From an uncultured Bacilli bacterium (GTDB lineage: Bacteria > Bacillota_I > Bacilli_A > RF39 > UBA660), in NCBI GenBank assembly GCA_947628325.1, contig CANQZL010000068.1:1-7973 (forward strand): a stretch of 7,973 bases of DNA, given 5' to 3'. Under the pieces are notes generated by a model. That model saw only the letters and a program-made list of their open reading frames with translations. It was not told where the DNA came from and made no database searches. The position numbers were made by a program, and so were the translations under genes. This document shows positions 6,465-7,973 of the stretch, in pieces (within the stretch, counting starts at the first letter, position 1; every line of letters starts with the position of its first letter).

Positions 6465-7748
6465 ATGATAGATATTAATTTAATAAGAGAAAATAAAGAT
6501 TTAGTAAAAGAAAATATTAAGAAGAAATTTCAAGATAAGAAATTGCCTTTAGTAGATGAAATTTATGACTTAGACATAGAATATCGTGATACTAAAAAGA
6601 AAATGGATGAAAGTCGTGCTGAAAAAAATCGTCTAAGTAGTGAAATTGGAACCTTAATGCGTGAAAAGAAAATAGATGAAGCTAATCAAATAAAAGAAAA
6701 AGTAGCTGCAATGGGTGATGAAATTGACAAGTTAACTAAAAAAGAAGAAGAGTTAGCTAAAACAATTAAAGAAAAAATGATGATGATACCAAATATTATT
6801 GCTCCAGATGTTCCAATTGGCGAAGATGATACTCATAATGTTGAAGAGCAAAGATTTGGTGAACCTGTTGTTCCTAAATATGAAATTCCATATCATGCTG
6901 ATATTTTTGAATCAGTAAATGGTTTAGATAAAGAAGCAAGTGGACGAACTAGTGGTGAAGGCTTCTATTACTTAATGGGAGATATCGCAAGACTTCATTC
7001 AGCAATGATAGCTTATGCAAGAGATTATATGATAAATGCTGGCTTTACTTACTGCTTACCTCCATTTATGATAAGATCAGATGTTGTAACAGGGGTTATG
7101 TCATTCGAAGAAATGGATGCGATGATGTATAAAATTGAAGGTGAAGATTTATACTTAATTGGCACTTCAGAGCATTCAATGATTGGAAAATTCAAAGATC
7201 AAGTCCTAAAACCAGAAAATTTACCATATACTTTAACAAGTTATTCACCTTGTTTTAGAAAAGAAGGTGGAGCTCATGGTCTAGAAGAACGTGGTGTTTA
7301 TCGTGTACATCAATTTGAAAAACAAGAAATGGTAGTAATTTGTGAACCAGATCAAAGTAATGATTGGTATGAAAAAATGTGGAAATTAACAGTTGATTTC
7401 TTTAGAAGTCTAGATGTTCCTGTAAGAAAACTAGTTTGTTGTTCAGGTGATTTAGCTGATTTAAAATATAAATCTTGTGATGTTGAAGCTTGGAGTCCTC
7501 GTCAACAAAAATATTTTGAAGTAGGAAGTTGCTCTAACCTTACTGATGCTCAAGCTAGAAGATTAGGAATTCGTGCTAAAGGTGAAAATGGTACATATTA
7601 TTTACATACTTTAAATAATACTGTTGTAGCATCTCCAAGAGGTCTAATTGCTGTCGTTGAAAATAATTACCAAGAAGATGGAAGTATTTTAATTCCAAAA
7701 GTCCTACAGCCTTATATGGGTGGAATGAAAAAAATCGCAAAAAAATAG
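6465..7748 (+). CDS. serS: Seryl-tRNA synthetase (427 aa)
   Basis: Class II synthetase that charges tRNA-Ser with serine via seryl-adenylate in the cytoplasm. I chose the ATG at 6465, because MIDINLIRENKD is a standard SerRS N-terminus and AAAGAG (6450-6455) lies 9 nt upstream; the in-frame TTG at 6456 is too close to that site. Residues about 27-105 form the charged coiled-coil arm that grips the tRNA long arm. Motif 1 surrounds GFTYCLPPFMIRSDVV (193-208). Then come GTSEH (233-237), motif 2 FRKEGGAHGLEERGVYRVHQF (starting at 264), CDVEAWSPRQ (338-347), VGSCSN (353-358), and motif 3 NNTVVASPRGLIAVVENN (384-401) with Arg 392. The length is normal. GTSEH, GGAHG and the NNT-containing motif 3 mark a subgroup I associate with Clostridia and some archaea, not the E. 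coli form. It is controlled by the Ser T-box upstream. Confidence 0.98.
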   Translation: MIDINLIRENKDLVKENIKKKFQDKKLPLVDEIYDLDIEYRDTKKKMDESRAEKNRLSSEIGTLMREKKIDEANQIKEKVAAMGDEIDKLTKKEEELAKTIKEKMMMIPNIIAPDVPIGEDDTHNVEEQRFGEPVVPKYEIPYHADIFESVNGLDKEASGRTSGEGFYYLMGDIARLHSAMIAYARDYMINAGFTYCLPPFMIRSDVVTGVMSFEEMDAMMYKIEGEDLYLIGTSEHSMIGKFKDQVLKPENLPYTLTSYSPCFRKEGGAHGLEERGVYRVHQFEKQEMVVICEPDQSNDWYEKMWKLTVDFFRSLDVPVRKLVCCSGDLADLKYKSCDVEAWSPRQQKYFEVGSCSNLTDAQARRLGIRAKGENGTYYLHTLNNTVVASPRGLIAVVENNYQEDGSILIPKVLQPYMGGMKKIAKK

Positions 7749-7780
7749 ACAATCTAACCATTTATTTTCAAAAATTGTCT
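7747..7780 (+). repeat. 7-bp inverted repeat at the serS stop codon
   Basis: AGACAAT (7747-7753) and ATTGTCT (7774-7780) are perfect inverted arms separated by 20 nt. No T-run follows, so this is not a terminator by itself. It could stabilise the mRNA 3' end or be chance. Confidence 0.3.
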
Positions 7781-7807
7781 CTATAAAAGAAAAACTAAGT
7801 AATTATT

Positions 7808-7844
7808 AAGAGAAGAAGCTAATTAAACTTCTTCTTTTATTTTT
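7808..7844 (+). terminator. Rho-independent terminator of serS
   Basis: AAGAGAAGAAG (7808-7818) pairs with CTTCTTCTTTT (7828-7838) over 11 positions with one G-U pair and a 9-nt loop. The stem ends in TTTT and is followed by ATTTTT (7839-7844). It is about 60 bp after the serS stop. Confidence 0.8.
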
Positions 7845-7896
7845 AAAATATTCTTTAAAAGAGCTTTACAGTTCCTCATATACTCTTAATAAAATA

Positions 7897-7907
7897 TATG
7901 GTATAAT
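7897..7907 (+). promoter_or_regulatory. Extended -10 promoter of the last gene
   Basis: TATGGTATAAT (7897-7907) is a perfect -10 with an upstream TG, the same 11-mer as at 4691-4701. At 17-bp spacing the -35 position (TATACT, 7879-7884) is poor, so the TG probably compensates. The predicted start near 7914 leaves a leader of about 10 nt before the ATG at 7923. Confidence 0.7.
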
Positions 7908-7922
7908 GTATATGGTGATGAT

Positions 7923-7973
7923 ATGAAAAAAGGTAATCATACAATAATCCAAATATTTGTAGTTATTATGGTA
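7923..7973 (+). CDS. N-terminus of an exported or membrane protein (cut by window end)
   Basis: Seventeen codons are visible, starting MKKGNHT and continuing into a hydrophobic stretch (IIQIFVVIMV), as in a signal peptide or first membrane helix. The two nearby upstream ATGs (7912, 7918) run straight into a TGA, so 7923 is the usable start. GGTG (7914-7917) lies 5 nt upstream, within a very short predicted leader. The gene follows the serS terminator and has its own promoter, so it is an independent unit. Its identity cannot be told from this fragment. Confidence 0.7.
   Translation, partial: MKKGNHTIIQIFVVIMV

Noticed and set aside
1..7973. Mycoplasma-type code (TGA as Trp)
   Set aside because: No in-frame TGA occurs in any long gene, and Trp is encoded by TGG throughout, including conserved SerRS positions.
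1..7973. CRISPR array, transposase, integrase, tRNA or rRNA gene
   Set aside because: No regularly spaced repeats, terminal inverted repeats, mobile-element proteins or cloverleaf-like segments are visible; the only structured RNA is the T-box leader.

Overview
The window is strongly AT-rich (by eye about three quarters A+T) and looks like a low-GC Bacillota, probably an uncultured gut Bacilli or Clostridia relative. Supporting signs are sigma-A type promoters, several with an extended -10; GAGG-type Shine-Dalgarno sites; short hairpin/T-run terminators; a tRNA-Ser T-box riboswitch; and surface proteins that look sortase-anchored. The standard code fits: no in-frame TGA occurs in the long genes, and tryptophan uses TGG. 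All supported genes are on the + strand.

Positions 1-4674 hold a tandem array of three paralogous surface proteins. The first (1-1389) enters from outside the window and lacks only about 20 residues, its signal peptide. It ends in a perfect hairpin terminator. The second and third (1543-3048 and 3075-4637) form a two-gene operon with its own promoter and terminator. Each protein has, or would have, a Sec signal peptide, a beta-rich body of about 360 residues that looks propeller-like, a Cys-x(n)-Cys pair, one divergent InlB-B-repeat-like domain, an NPNT[S/A]D motif, a transmembrane helix and a basic tail. The last ~350 bp of genes 2 and 3 are about 93% identical by hand count, while the upstream parts have diverged. 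This suggests gene conversion or strong constraint on the anchor module.

Positions 4675-6093 carry a separate gene for a 455-residue cytoplasmic protein with a C-terminal membrane anchor. I see a tentative, degenerate HipA-like kinase pattern in which both expected catalytic aspartates are asparagine. No dedicated terminator follows it, so transcription probably ends at the T-box terminator downstream.

Positions 6094-7844 form the seryl-tRNA synthetase unit. It has a strong promoter starting right after the upstream stop codon, a complete T-box leader with a UCU (Ser) specifier, a 25-codon ORF with a much better ribosome binding site than serS has, then serS itself and its terminator. SerRS belongs to the divergent subgroup with TSEH and FRKE-GGAHG motifs rather than the E. 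coli-like form.

Positions 7845-7973 contain an extended -10 promoter and the first 17 codons of another gene, which starts with a hydrophobic N-terminus.

The most unusual parts are the tandem surface-protein array with a homogenised 3' module and a noncanonical sorting motif, the anchored putative pseudokinase, and the small ORF between the T-box and serS.
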